Below, piece after piece: positions 35,829 to 44,457 of a stretch of DNA of 64,000 nucleotides. The position numbers were made by a program, and so were the translations under genes. The DNA lies in the NCBI GenBank assembly GCA_001769805.1, contig MEPO01000027.1, positions 173,327-237,326 on the forward strand. The letters are read 5' to 3'. Positions within the stretch are counted from its first letter, which is position 1. Each line of letters starts with the position of its first letter. The notes under the pieces were generated by a model. It saw nothing but the letters and a program-made list of their open reading frames with translations, was not told the DNA's origin and ran no database searches. Source of the DNA: Bdellovibrionales bacterium GWA1_52_35. Lineage in GTDB: Bacteria; Bdellovibrionota; UBA1018.

Positions 35829-37117
35829 TTTTTGTACTTTCCCTTTATTTCCTGCGCAACCGCCCCAAGGGGATATTCGGTTTGAATTCCAGTGGCCAGT
35901 TCCTTAACCAGGACCTTGCCTTCGGCAAGCTCGCGTTCGCCAAACAGGACGGCGAACCGGGCTCCGTGCTTGGTCGCGAGTTTGAGCTGATTTCCAAAGC
36001 CATCACAGGACAGCGGTGTCATCACACGCAATCCGGTTCCGCGCAAAGCACGGGCAACCTCTTCGGCTTTTCCCCGAAATTCAAGCTTGGGCAAGCCTAC
36101 AAATATGTCCACGCCCTGCCCAAGATTGGGCAGCAATCCATGGGTCTCCAGAAAATTACGGAGCGTGACATCACCCATGCCGAGTCCGACGCCGGACAAT
36201 TTGAAATTTCCGAATAGGCCGAGCAGATTATCGTAACGACCTCCACCGAACATGGCCCGCCGGTTTTCGGGCGAAGTATCGTACATTTCAAAAACTGTCC
36301 CCGTGTAATAGTCCAGCCCCCGGAGTACGGTCGGATCAAAGGCCACTTCCTTCGACAAGCCTGATTCTGCAAGCATCTGGAAAAGTGACTTCAACTCCTC
36401 CACACCCTGGCACGGCATACGGGCAGCGGTTTCATCGAAACCAGACCGGAAGAACTCCTCCATTTCTTTCTGCTTGTCCGCGGAGATGCCCAGGTCAGCC
36501 AGCCATTTCACATAGGCTTCCTCCCCGATTTTCGCGCGGGCATCGATTGCCTTGGTGGTCTGTAAAGCCGATTGCGGCGTTAACCCCAAAATCTGGGTGA
36601 AGAAATAATCCATCAGGCGGCGGTTATTCACCTTGATTGAAACAAACTTTTCCCCCCCAAAGCCCCGGATCAGATCGTAAGCCAACGTCAACAGCTCCGC
36701 GTCCGCCAAAAGAGGATCGCCACCCAGAACATCTACATTGAGCTGCCAATGTTCCCGCAACCGTCCTCTCTGGGGCCTCTCATATCGCCACAAATTCGGA
36801 ATGCTGTACCAGCGAACCGGGCGGGGCAACTCATGAAATTTTGCGGCGACCATGCGGGCCAAGGTGGGGGTCATTTCGGGACGAATTGCCAGTTTTCGCT
36901 CTCCGCGGTCCATCAACCAGTAAAGCTGGTTGTTGACAATTTCTTCGCCCGTTTTGGCGGCATAAAGTTCAAACGGCTCCAACATCGGGCCATCATAAGC
37001 TTCATAGCCATATTTTTCAGTGACTTGACGCATTCCGTCAAACATCCAGCGTTGAATCCGCATGTCCACGGGATAAAAATCGCGAGTCCCTTTGTACGGC
37101 TGAGTAGAAAGTGTCAT
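35825..37117 (-). CDS. hisS: Histidyl-tRNA synthetase
   Basis: 430 aa, normal length. It starts with KGTRDFYPVDM, and contains the class II motif 2 (RWYSIPNLWRYERPQRGRLREHWQLNVDVLG), the histidine-binding motif (RGLDYYTGTVFEM), motif 3 (FGGGRYDNLLGLFG) and a C-terminal anticodon-binding domain. It charges tRNA-His. The following dut gene is translationally coupled. Confidence 0.98.
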   Translation of the reverse strand: MTLSTQPYKGTRDFYPVDMRIQRWMFDGMRQVTEKYGYEAYDGPMLEPFELYAAKTGEEIVNNQLYWLMDRGERKLAIRPEMTPTLARMVAAKFHELPRPVRWYSIPNLWRYERPQRGRLREHWQLNVDVLGGDPLLADAELLTLAYDLIRGFGGEKFVSIKVNNRRLMDYFFTQILGLTPQSALQTTKAIDARAKIGEEAYVKWLADLGISADKQKEMEEFFRSGFDETAARMPCQGVEELKSLFQMLAESGLSKEVAFDPTVLRGLDYYTGTVFEMYDTSPENRRAMFGGGRYDNLLGLFGNFKLSGVGLGMGDVTLRNFLETHGLLPNLGQGVDIFVGLPKLEFRGKAEEVARALRGTGLRVMTPLSCDGFGNQLKLATKHGARFAVLFGERELAEGKVLVKELATGIQTEYPLGAVAQEIKGKYKK

Positions 37118-37190
37118 GCAATCGGTCTAATCGAAATCGGTCAAATGCGTCAATTGGTAAAACGATGAGTCTTCGTGCTAACCTGCCAAA

Positions 37191-38132
37191 ATGGACAGGA
37201 TCCCACTAAAATACGCCGTGACACTCTTTGCCGAAAGAGTATCGACCGAAGCACTTCAAAGAGTCCGTATCTTTCTGGAATCGCATTCTGTACAGATCCT
37301 TTCGGAGCGGCGACTGCACGAGCATGAATTCCAGAGAGTAGAACTGATCGTTCAAGATACCCATCCTGCAAACGATCAACCTCTCCGGGTTCGCGTGGAC
37401 CTGCTCGAATTTTCTACCCAACTCAAAGTTGATATCGCGCTTCAGAAAGAGAGCCTCTACCGGCGGACGAAGCGGATTCTGGTAATGGATATTGATGCTA
37501 CGCTGATTCAGAATGAAGTTATCAACGAGCTGGCCAGGGAACGCGGTGTTTTCCAGGAAGTTTCTGAAATTACCCGGGATGCAATGGAAGGAAACATCGA
37601 TTTCAGTGAAAGCCTCAAGCGCCGCTGCGCGAAGCTCAAAGGGCTCACACGAGCGGATCTCGATCGTGTCTATTCCCGTCTGGCCTTTACGCCGGGGGCC
37701 TTGGAGCTGATTTCCACAGCCAAGAGGTTGGGCTTCAAAACTGCTCTGATCAGTGGAGGCTTCAGCTTTGTTTCCGACCGCCTGAAGACCCAACTCGGAT
37801 TGGATTATGCTTTCGCAAATTCTCTCGAAACCGCAGAAGGCGTTTTGACTGGGAATATCATTCCGCCCATCATCAATGCCCAAAGAAAGGCAGATCTTCT
37901 CGAGCAGATTGCCTTGCGTGAAAACGCGAGCGCGGAAGATGCAGTAGCCATCGGTGATGGAGCCAATGATGCCCTCATGCTGGAAAGAGCGGGACTCGGC
38001 ATCGCCTTTAATGCCAAACCGGCGCTTCGCAGGACGGCCCACCTGGCCCTTCATCAGCCGTCACTCAGAGCGGTACTTTACCTGCTGACCCACTCGCCAG
38101 AAGAGCTCTCCCAGGCCTTGCGGCGGCCTTGA
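37191..38132 (+). CDS. serB: Phosphoserine phosphatase
   Basis: 313 aa. Residues 1-88 form an ACT-like domain and residues 92-300 a HAD phosphatase: D100-I-D-A-T104 (motif I, nucleophile D100), ALISGGFSF (motif II), K in the AQRKADLL region and GDGANDALMLERAGLGIAFNAKP (motif III). This is the SerB type with an N-terminal regulatory domain; it forms serine from phosphoserine. The gene is divergent from hisS, with 73 bases between. Ribosome-binding site is weak. Confidence 0.95.
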   Translation: MDRIPLKYAVTLFAERVSTEALQRVRIFLESHSVQILSERRLHEHEFQRVELIVQDTHPANDQPLRVRVDLLEFSTQLKVDIALQKESLYRRTKRILVMDIDATLIQNEVINELARERGVFQEVSEITRDAMEGNIDFSESLKRRCAKLKGLTRADLDRVYSRLAFTPGALELISTAKRLGFKTALISGGFSFVSDRLKTQLGLDYAFANSLETAEGVLTGNIIPPIINAQRKADLLEQIALRENASAEDAVAIGDGANDALMLERAGLGIAFNAKPALRRTAHLALHQPSLRAVLYLLTHSPEELSQALRRP

Positions 38133-38133
38133 G

Positions 38134-39645
38134 TTATCTGAGAGCAAAGAGGAGCTTGATGTCTTCGTCGTCAAACGAAACCCCTGCTCCATAAAAATAC
38201 GGAATTTTGCCATCAATCTTGTTGTAGGACTCAATGCCCGTCATGACGTAAGTGCCGAGCCAGGGTCTGGCAATAAACGTCACACGACCATCAGCGGAGT
38301 TCTCACCGCTTCTGGCATAAATATCGTGCTTGATCTGAAGGGCATCACGCTTGTCTGCGGGTCCAAGATTCAAGCCCAGGGAAACGGCCCCATCACCATT
38401 GAAGGCACCGATCGAGAGATCGAGTACGTCCCAATAGACCTTGCCCAGCATGACTGTCAGCAGAAGTCCGGTTTCTTCAAGCTGCGTCACTTCCACCGAA
38501 CTCTCCGGGCTGCCAGGAACTTTGGTCGTAGTTTTCAGCTTGGTGCGCCGGCCGCGCGGATCGACCGAAATCCCTAATAAATAGTAACGGTCCTTCTTGG
38601 GCCACATTGCGAGCCGGTACCAGGCGCGCGCACTATCATAGCTTCTGATGATCTGTCCGCCAACGTCCACGGTCAGGCGAATCTCGTCGACTTTTCCGAG
38701 CAATTTATTGACGTTCTTGATGGCTTCGCGCATTTCGACTGCATAGACGGGATCATTGAGCAGCATTCCAACGGAGCCTTCTCCCTTGTTGATCCGGGTC
38801 ATAATGAGGCGGAGCTGCTCAATGGCATCTTCAAGTTTAGCCAGGGAACGCTGAGCAGTCTGGTTCAAGCTGCCTTCGGGAGCAATGGTTTTAGACGCAT
38901 TCTCCAGGGCGCGATTGAGCTGCTTCATCGTTTCGCGCAATTCTTCCGGACGAATCGCCTGTTTGAGGTTGGTTGTGAGATGGGTCATTTCACCCACGAG
39001 CTGATCCACGCGGCCCACAATCGCCTGCATATCGCCAGCACCCGCTCCGACGGGAATCTCTCGTTCACCCGGACGCTTGGTCCGGCTTCTTTGAGGACTC
39101 ACTGTGGGAGTTTTCGCAGGAGTGACAGCGGGGACCGGACTCGCCGCCGGAGTCACTGCCACGCTTTGCGGCTCTGCAGCTGCGGCTTCGGGAATCCACA
39201 ATTCTTTGATCTTCTTGAAACGGCTGCTGGTTTTCGAATCGCCTTTGGAGTCGCCTGGCTCTTTATCCGGCTCCTGGGTTCCACCTAAATATTTCACGGG
39301 CTTCAATTCAACGAACTTATCCCCCAGAAATCCTTCGCCGCGGATATAAGCACGGGTTGCGGCCAGAACTTCCACAGGAGCTGTGATGCAGATTCCAAGA
39401 CGCACATGGGTTTCGGCCAACTCGACATTCTGAAGATAGCCGATTTCCAGGCCCAGCGAACGAACGGCGGATTTTGATTTCAGACCAGTCGCATCTTCGA
39501 CACTGATATGAACCAGCTGACAGGGACGGTACCAGTAGGGGCGATCATTCACGTAAACGGTAAGCGCCCCGACAGAAAACAAACCTACCAGGGTGAAAAT
39601 CCCAACTTTAAAACGGGTCTTAAAACTCGAATCGGTTGTGTGCAT
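38134..39645 (-). CDS. MCE/MlaD-family lipid-transport protein with long C-terminal domain
   Basis: 503 aa. N-terminal helix (FKVGIFTLVGLFSVGALTVYV), one MCE domain at about 39-118 (VHISVEDATGLKSKSAVRSLGLEIGYLQNV, GEGFLGDKFVEL), a Ser/Pro/Ala/Thr linker (about 160-200), a helical region (about 210-320) and a beta-rich C-terminal part. MlaD of Escherichia coli is only about 183 aa. MCE proteins carry lipids between the membranes. It is 3 bases behind the permease gene, so they form one unit. Confidence 0.9.
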   Translation of the reverse strand: MHTTDSSFKTRFKVGIFTLVGLFSVGALTVYVNDRPYWYRPCQLVHISVEDATGLKSKSAVRSLGLEIGYLQNVELAETHVRLGICITAPVEVLAATRAYIRGEGFLGDKFVELKPVKYLGGTQEPDKEPGDSKGDSKTSSRFKKIKELWIPEAAAAEPQSVAVTPAASPVPAVTPAKTPTVSPQRSRTKRPGEREIPVGAGAGDMQAIVGRVDQLVGEMTHLTTNLKQAIRPEELRETMKQLNRALENASKTIAPEGSLNQTAQRSLAKLEDAIEQLRLIMTRINKGEGSVGMLLNDPVYAVEMREAIKNVNKLLGKVDEIRLTVDVGGQIIRSYDSARAWYRLAMWPKKDRYYLLGISVDPRGRRTKLKTTTKVPGSPESSVEVTQLEETGLLLTVMLGKVYWDVLDLSIGAFNGDGAVSLGLNLGPADKRDALQIKHDIYARSGENSADGRVTFIARPWLGTYVMTGIESYNKIDGKIPYFYGAGVSFDDEDIKLLFALR

Positions 39646-39648
39646 AAT

Positions 39649-40431
39649 TCAGAAAGCCCTCAATTTCGAAAATCCGAAGGGAAGAAAAGAAGTCAGGATG
39701 TAGTCACTCAAAAGGATTGTCAGGATGGCTACCACAACTGTACTCCGGGTGGCCAGACCTACTGCACTGGCACCTCCCTGAGCCCTGAAACCAAAGAAGC
39801 AGCCAATCCAGGTCAGAATCGTACCGAATACCGCCGATTTGACGATGCAATGAACCAACTCGGTCTTATCAACCACCCAGGCATATTGCGTCCAGAAAAT
39901 TTGATAGTCCAGTCCGAGCACGCTGCAGGCAACGGCAGAAGAAGCCCACGAACCAACAATACAGAAGAAGACCGAAAGAAGCGGCAACATCAGAAAGCCG
40001 GCTACGACACGGGGCACAACGAGATACTCAATCGGGTCAACAGCCATCACCTCCAAGGCATCGATTTGCTCAGAAATGCGCATGCTGGAAAGTTCGGCAG
40101 CCATTGCCGCCCCGGCGCGACCAGTGACCATCACCGCCGTCAGAACCGGTCCCAGTTCACGAAAAAGCGCCACGCCGACGCTTCCACCGAGGAGGGCATC
40201 AGCACCAAAATAGTGAAAAGACACATAAAGTTGATAGCCGAGAACCCCACCCATGAAGATTCCGGCAAAAACCACAACACCAATGGACGTCACACCAATG
40301 AATTCACATTGGCGCAAGAACAAGCCCCTGCGCTTCCAGAAGCCTCTGGACGAGAGCATTGTCTCATATACAAAAATCGAGAAATCTCCCAAACTGATGG
40401 TAAATGATCTTACTAATGCCGTGAGGTTCAC
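39649..40431 (-). CDS. MlaE-type ABC permease
   Basis: 260 aa with five to six hydrophobic segments. It contains the MlaE landmark ELGPVLTAVMVTGRAGAAMAAELSSMRISEQIDALEVMAVDPIEYLVVPRVVAGFLMLPLL. It pairs with MCE proteins in retrograde or anterograde phospholipid transport, but needs an ATPase. No MlaF-type ATPase gene is present here, so it must be supplied from elsewhere. Divergent from the HpnN-like gene with 57 bases between. Confidence 0.95.
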   Translation of the reverse strand: MNLTALVRSFTISLGDFSIFVYETMLSSRGFWKRRGLFLRQCEFIGVTSIGVVVFAGIFMGGVLGYQLYVSFHYFGADALLGGSVGVALFRELGPVLTAVMVTGRAGAAMAAELSSMRISEQIDALEVMAVDPIEYLVVPRVVAGFLMLPLLSVFFCIVGSWASSAVACSVLGLDYQIFWTQYAWVVDKTELVHCIVKSAVFGTILTWIGCFFGFRAQGGASAVGLATRSTVVVAILTILLSDYILTSFLPFGFSKLRAF

Positions 40432-40488
40432 GATGGGATCAGTTAAGACCAGAAATGAAATAAAAACAAGGGACTTGGGTATTTAAAC

Positions 40489-42969
40489 GTGCGGACTTTT
40501 GCGAAATTCCTCCTGCGCTATGCCGGCTGGGTGGCCGTGCTGGGGACGATCTCCGGTTTTGTGGGAGCCTATTACTCCGTTCAGCTCTACAAGAACCTTC
40601 GCACTGACATCGAGGAGCTTTTACCGACCACAGCCCGCAGCGTTTTAGACCTGGACGAGGTCACGCGCCGCCTTGAATCCATCGACAGTCTGGCGGTCCT
40701 CATGTTTTCGCAGCAGCCGGAACAAAGCAAAAAGTTTGTCGTCGATCTTGCCCAGCGACTCCACCAGTATCCCAAAACCGTCATCTCCAGTGTCGAGTAC
40801 AAAATTGACAGAGAATTGCGCTTTTTCAGAGAGCACTCAGCCCTTTATCTGGAACTGCCGGACCTGATCCGGGTTCGTGATTACGTCCGCGACAAAATCG
40901 AATACGAAAAAGAACTCTACAATCCATTGAATATTTTCAGTGAGGTGGAAATCCCGGAACCCAAACTCGATTTTCTGGTTTTACGCCAGAAGTATGAAAG
41001 CAAAACCGCTTCTTATTCCAAACTACCCGACGGTTTTTATGCCCGTCCCGACGGGACACTGCGAACGCTGCTCGCTTATATGCCCGGGAAAAGTTCCAGT
41101 ATCGATCAGGTACGCAAACTCAAGCAGGCGGTACAGGAATCCATCATCGCCTTGAATCCAAAGTCCTATGCACCGGACCTGGAAATCAAATACACCGGCG
41201 GCGTTCAGGACACCCTCGAAGAACATGAATCCCTCATGGAAGACCTCGAAATATCCACGGTGATTGTCATGCTGATCGTCACGGCTGCCATGATTTTGTT
41301 TTTTCAGAACTTCTGGGCAACCATGGCCCTGGTCCTCAGTCTTTTCGTGGGAGCGTTCTGGACTTTCGGCATCTCCTTTTTTGCCGTCGGCTACCTCAAT
41401 GCCAATTCCGCCTTCATGGGGAGCATCGTCATTGGAAACGGCATCAATTTCGGCATCATTTATCTTGCGCGGTTTCTTGAAGAACGACGTCATGGCCGGA
41501 ATGCGATCCGCGCCAATCTGGTGGCCATCACCCAGACCGCAACCGCGACCTGGACCGCGGCGCTGGCCGCCGGCCTGGCTTATGGCTCGCTGATCCTGAC
41601 TGGATTCCGGGGCTTTCGGCAATTCGGGGTGATTGGCCTGATCGGGATGGTCTTGTGCTGGATCAGTGCTTTTACGCTGCTTCCCGCTTATATCCACCTG
41701 CTCGAACGCAGGATCTGCCTCGTACCCAAAGCAAGGCAGCGACAGCTTCGGGCCTATTTCGCGAACGCCACCGCACGTTTTGTCGAGCGCTTTCCGGGGG
41801 TCATCGTGAGCGTCTCGTTGCTGATCACAGTTGCCTCAGTTGCGACCTTCTCGAAATTCACACCCGAAATAATCGAGACGAATCTTTCCAAGCTGCGGAA
41901 CAAGACCAGTATGACAAGCGGTTCCGGGTACCTTTCAAAGTATCTTGATGAAATTTTCCAGCGCTATCTTGCACCGGTCGTGATCCTGCCGCAGAAGCGG
42001 GAAGAGGCCGTAAAAATTGCCGGAGCGCTCAAGACACTGAAAGCCAAAGAAGGCAAAGGCAGCATGATTGCAGCTGTTCAGACGCTGGATGATTTCATTC
42101 CGAAAGAACAGGACAGAAAGATCGCAGTCTTGAAAGAAATCCGGACACTGCTGCCAAAAAAACTTGTGCAGCGGCTTTCGGAATCCGACCGCAGACTGGT
42201 CAATCAATTCCTGACTGCGGGTTCGCTGCAAAAAATCGATGAAACAGATCTGCCGCCCCTGATTATCAGCAAGTTCACCGAAAGGGACAAGTCCGTCGGC
42301 AAACTCGTGCTGGTCGAACCACCGCTCGACGATTCCGTCTGGCAGGGAGAGCGCCTGATCCCTTTCATTACAAAACTCAGAGAGACCTCGGATTCTGTCG
42401 CCCCGGGAACGCCGGTCGCCGGAACCCTTCCGATCACCTCCGACATGATCCAATCCATTTCCCGCGATGGCCCGCGTGCCACTCTTTTCGCCCTTTGTGC
42501 AGTCGTCCTGCTCGTGATTGTGCTCTTCAGAAAAGCCACAACGGTTCTACTGATTCTCTCAGCTCTGCTGCTTGGAGCCACCTGGCTCGCCGGCCTGATT
42601 TTGGGCCTGGACTGGAAAATCAATTTCCTGAACTTCATCGCACTTCCGATCACCTTCGGAATCGGCGTCGATTACGGAGTCAACATCTTCCAGCGCTTCC
42701 GGCAGGAAGGCGGCGCCAGCATCCTGCGGGTCATCCGCAACACAGGCGGCGCAGTCGGTCTCTGCAGCTTTACAACGATCACCGGCTACACATCCCTGCT
42801 GATTGCGGGGAATCAGGGCTTCGTCAGTTTCGGGCGACTGGCCGTTGCCGGAGAACTGACCTGCGTGGTTTCGGCAGTTTTCACGCTGCCAGCCCTCCTT
42901 CTTCTGCTCAGCCGCTGGCGCAATAAAACAAAACCGCCAGAGATCACCGGATCCCTGGCGGTTAAATAA
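40489..42969 (+). CDS. HpnN-like RND (MMPL) lipid exporter
   Basis: 826 aa, GTG start. Two RND halves are seen: an N-terminal helix, a large periplasmic loop (about 35-265), helices including VVMLIVTAAMILFFQNFWATMALVLSLFVGAFWTFGISFFAVGYLNANSAFMGSIVIGNGINFGIIYLARFLEER, a second loop (about 440-650), then FALCAVVLLVIVLFRK and NFIALPITFGIGVDYGVNIFQRF. The paired GNGINFGI and GIGVDYGV motifs are characteristic of RND/MMPL proteins. HpnN moves hopanoids to the outer membrane. The divergent MCE/MlaE pair points to envelope lipid transport. A specific hopanoid role is not shown. Confidence 0.85.
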   Translation: MRTFAKFLLRYAGWVAVLGTISGFVGAYYSVQLYKNLRTDIEELLPTTARSVLDLDEVTRRLESIDSLAVLMFSQQPEQSKKFVVDLAQRLHQYPKTVISSVEYKIDRELRFFREHSALYLELPDLIRVRDYVRDKIEYEKELYNPLNIFSEVEIPEPKLDFLVLRQKYESKTASYSKLPDGFYARPDGTLRTLLAYMPGKSSSIDQVRKLKQAVQESIIALNPKSYAPDLEIKYTGGVQDTLEEHESLMEDLEISTVIVMLIVTAAMILFFQNFWATMALVLSLFVGAFWTFGISFFAVGYLNANSAFMGSIVIGNGINFGIIYLARFLEERRHGRNAIRANLVAITQTATATWTAALAAGLAYGSLILTGFRGFRQFGVIGLIGMVLCWISAFTLLPAYIHLLERRICLVPKARQRQLRAYFANATARFVERFPGVIVSVSLLITVASVATFSKFTPEIIETNLSKLRNKTSMTSGSGYLSKYLDEIFQRYLAPVVILPQKREEAVKIAGALKTLKAKEGKGSMIAAVQTLDDFIPKEQDRKIAVLKEIRTLLPKKLVQRLSESDRRLVNQFLTAGSLQKIDETDLPPLIISKFTERDKSVGKLVLVEPPLDDSVWQGERLIPFITKLRETSDSVAPGTPVAGTLPITSDMIQSISRDGPRATLFALCAVVLLVIVLFRKATTVLLILSALLLGATWLAGLILGLDWKINFLNFIALPITFGIGVDYGVNIFQRFRQEGGASILRVIRNTGGAVGLCSFTTITGYTSLLIAGNQGFVSFGRLAVAGELTCVVSAVFTLPALLLLLSRWRNKTKPPEITGSLAVK
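42922..42963 (-). terminator. Rho-independent terminator after inositol-phosphate synthase gene
   Basis: On the minus strand AACCGCCAG and CTGGCGGTT make a 9-bp stem, followed by a T-rich tract (GGTTTTGTTTTATT). It lies downstream of the ino1-like stop and inside the last codons of the opposing RND gene. Confidence 0.75.
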
Positions 42970-43002
42970 TTCAGTGGTTTTAAGCCGCCCGAGTAGCGGG
43001 TC

Positions 43003-44346
43003 TTAAACGACTGCGTCTCTTTCGTCCACACCGTAGTAAGTGAGACCGAGATGATTGATGAGCTCTTCGTTCGTGAAAAAGCGGAGAGTATTCTCAAGCT
43101 TCAACAGCTGAACCGAAAGATCATGCTCAACAGGAAGTCCCGGCTTGATAACCGGGGCCTTCAAATAGAAGGAGAGCCATTCCTGCAAACCACGCATTTT
43201 TGCACGGCTGGCAAGATCCATGAAGAGCGCCAGATCAAGGACGATCGGAGCGGCCAGAATGGAGTCACGGCAAAGAAAATTGATCTTGATCTGCATCGGG
43301 TAACCGAGCCAGCCGAAGATATCAATATTATCCCAGCCTTCTTTATTGTCGCCGCGAGGAGGATAGTAGTTGATGCGGACGACATGGCATACGTCGCTGT
43401 AAAGGTCTGGATAATGTTCCTTCGAGAAGATCTCGTTCAGAACTCCGGTCTTGGAAACTTCCTTGGATTTGAAGGAACCCGGATCATCGAGCACTTCGCC
43501 GTCACGATTGCCGAGAATGTTCGTGCTGTACCAACCGGCAACACCCAGCTGGCGGTTGCGGAGTCCCGGGGCAACGATCGTCTTCATCAGGGTCTGGCCC
43601 GTTTTGAAATCAGAACCACAGATCGGAACGCCCATTTCTTCCGCCAGCTGCTGGAGTGCGGCGGTTTCGACCGAGACGTTCGGGGAACCGTTGGCATATG
43701 GAACGCGTTCCATAATGGCTGCGTAGGTGTAAATCTGGGAAGGCGGAATCGCCGGATCGTTGTTGCGCAGACCTTCTTCGAAGCTCTTGATATCTTTATG
43801 CGTGGCAGTCGGTGGCGTATAGACTTCAGTCGAGGCACACCAGACCATCACGGCACGGGAGCAACCGTTGGTCTTCATGAAATTGCGGATATCAGCGCGG
43901 AGCTGATCGGCAAGATCCATCTTGGTTTTGCCTTTTTTAACGTTCGGTCCGTCGATGCGTTTCACAAATTCACGATCGAAAACGGCGGGCATCGGCTTGA
44001 TCTTCGAAAGCGGTTCTTTGAGCTGTTCAAGAAGTGATTTCTCGAGGACCTGCGCGTGACTGGCGGCCTCGTAAGCAGAATCCGGGAAAATGTCCCAGCC
44101 GCCAAAGACGATGTTCTCAAGCGAAGTAAGTGGAACGAGATCTTTGACGAGGCTGTAACGTTTTTCGGTACGTTTGCCGAGGCGGATTTTGCCCATCTGA
44201 GTATAGGAGCCGATTGGTTTCGCGATCCCGAGCTTCACGGCTTCAACGCCGGCGTAGAAAGTGGTGGCAACGGCTCCCATTCCGGGAGTCAGAATTGCAA
44301 GTTTGCCTTCGGCAGGCGCAATGGTTACTGGTTTGTTTTGGGTCAT
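43003..44346 (-). CDS. Inositol-3-phosphate synthase
   Basis: 447 aa from the ATG at 44346, preceded by AAGGAG; a TTG nine codons earlier is the end of the longer frame. Landmarks are the NAD-binding GMGAVATTFYAGVEAV, the CGSDFKTGQTLMKT helix and NILGNRDGEVLDDPGSFKSKEVSKTGVLNEI. The enzyme converts glucose-6-phosphate to L-myo-inositol-1-phosphate. In bacteria this enzyme is patchily distributed. Its length and signatures fit the family. It is in the same orientation as the upstream Gfo/Idh/MocA gene, with a hairpin in the gap. Confidence 0.93.
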   Translation of the reverse strand: MTQNKPVTIAPAEGKLAILTPGMGAVATTFYAGVEAVKLGIAKPIGSYTQMGKIRLGKRTEKRYSLVKDLVPLTSLENIVFGGWDIFPDSAYEAASHAQVLEKSLLEQLKEPLSKIKPMPAVFDREFVKRIDGPNVKKGKTKMDLADQLRADIRNFMKTNGCSRAVMVWCASTEVYTPPTATHKDIKSFEEGLRNNDPAIPPSQIYTYAAIMERVPYANGSPNVSVETAALQQLAEEMGVPICGSDFKTGQTLMKTIVAPGLRNRQLGVAGWYSTNILGNRDGEVLDDPGSFKSKEVSKTGVLNEIFSKEHYPDLYSDVCHVVRINYYPPRGDNKEGWDNIDIFGWLGYPMQIKINFLCRDSILAAPIVLDLALFMDLASRAKMRGLQEWLSFYLKAPVIKPGLPVEHDLSVQLLKLENTLRFFTNEELINHLGLTYYGVDERDAVV

Positions 44347-44376
44347 AGGAATTTCAGGCTCCTTAAAAGTCAATAC

Positions 44377-44397
44377 CAGAGCCCATCTCGGGCTCTG
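44377..44397 (-). promoter_or_regulatory. Hairpin in the 5' leader of inositol-phosphate synthase gene
   Basis: A perfect 8-bp stem (CAGAGCCC / GGGCTCTG) with a 5-base loop lies 31 bases before the start codon, between the Gfo/Idh/MocA gene and the synthase gene. It lacks a T-run, so it could be a weak terminator, a processing site or an RNA regulatory element. Confidence 0.45.
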
Positions 44398-44457
44398 TTC
44401 GTAAAGTCGAATAAAGGGTTTTATTAGATCAAAATACCCCGAGAAGCAAACCTAGAA

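Noticed and set aside
37206..38054. 282-aa open frame on the - strand
   Set aside because: It is antisense to serB.
39508..40407. 299-aa open frame on the + strand
   Set aside because: It lies antisense to the MCE/MlaE genes, is low-complexity in composition (rich in Asn, His and Thr) and has no domain.
43051..44037. 328-aa open frame on the + strand
   Set aside because: It is antisense to inositol-phosphate synthase, whose motifs are unmistakable.
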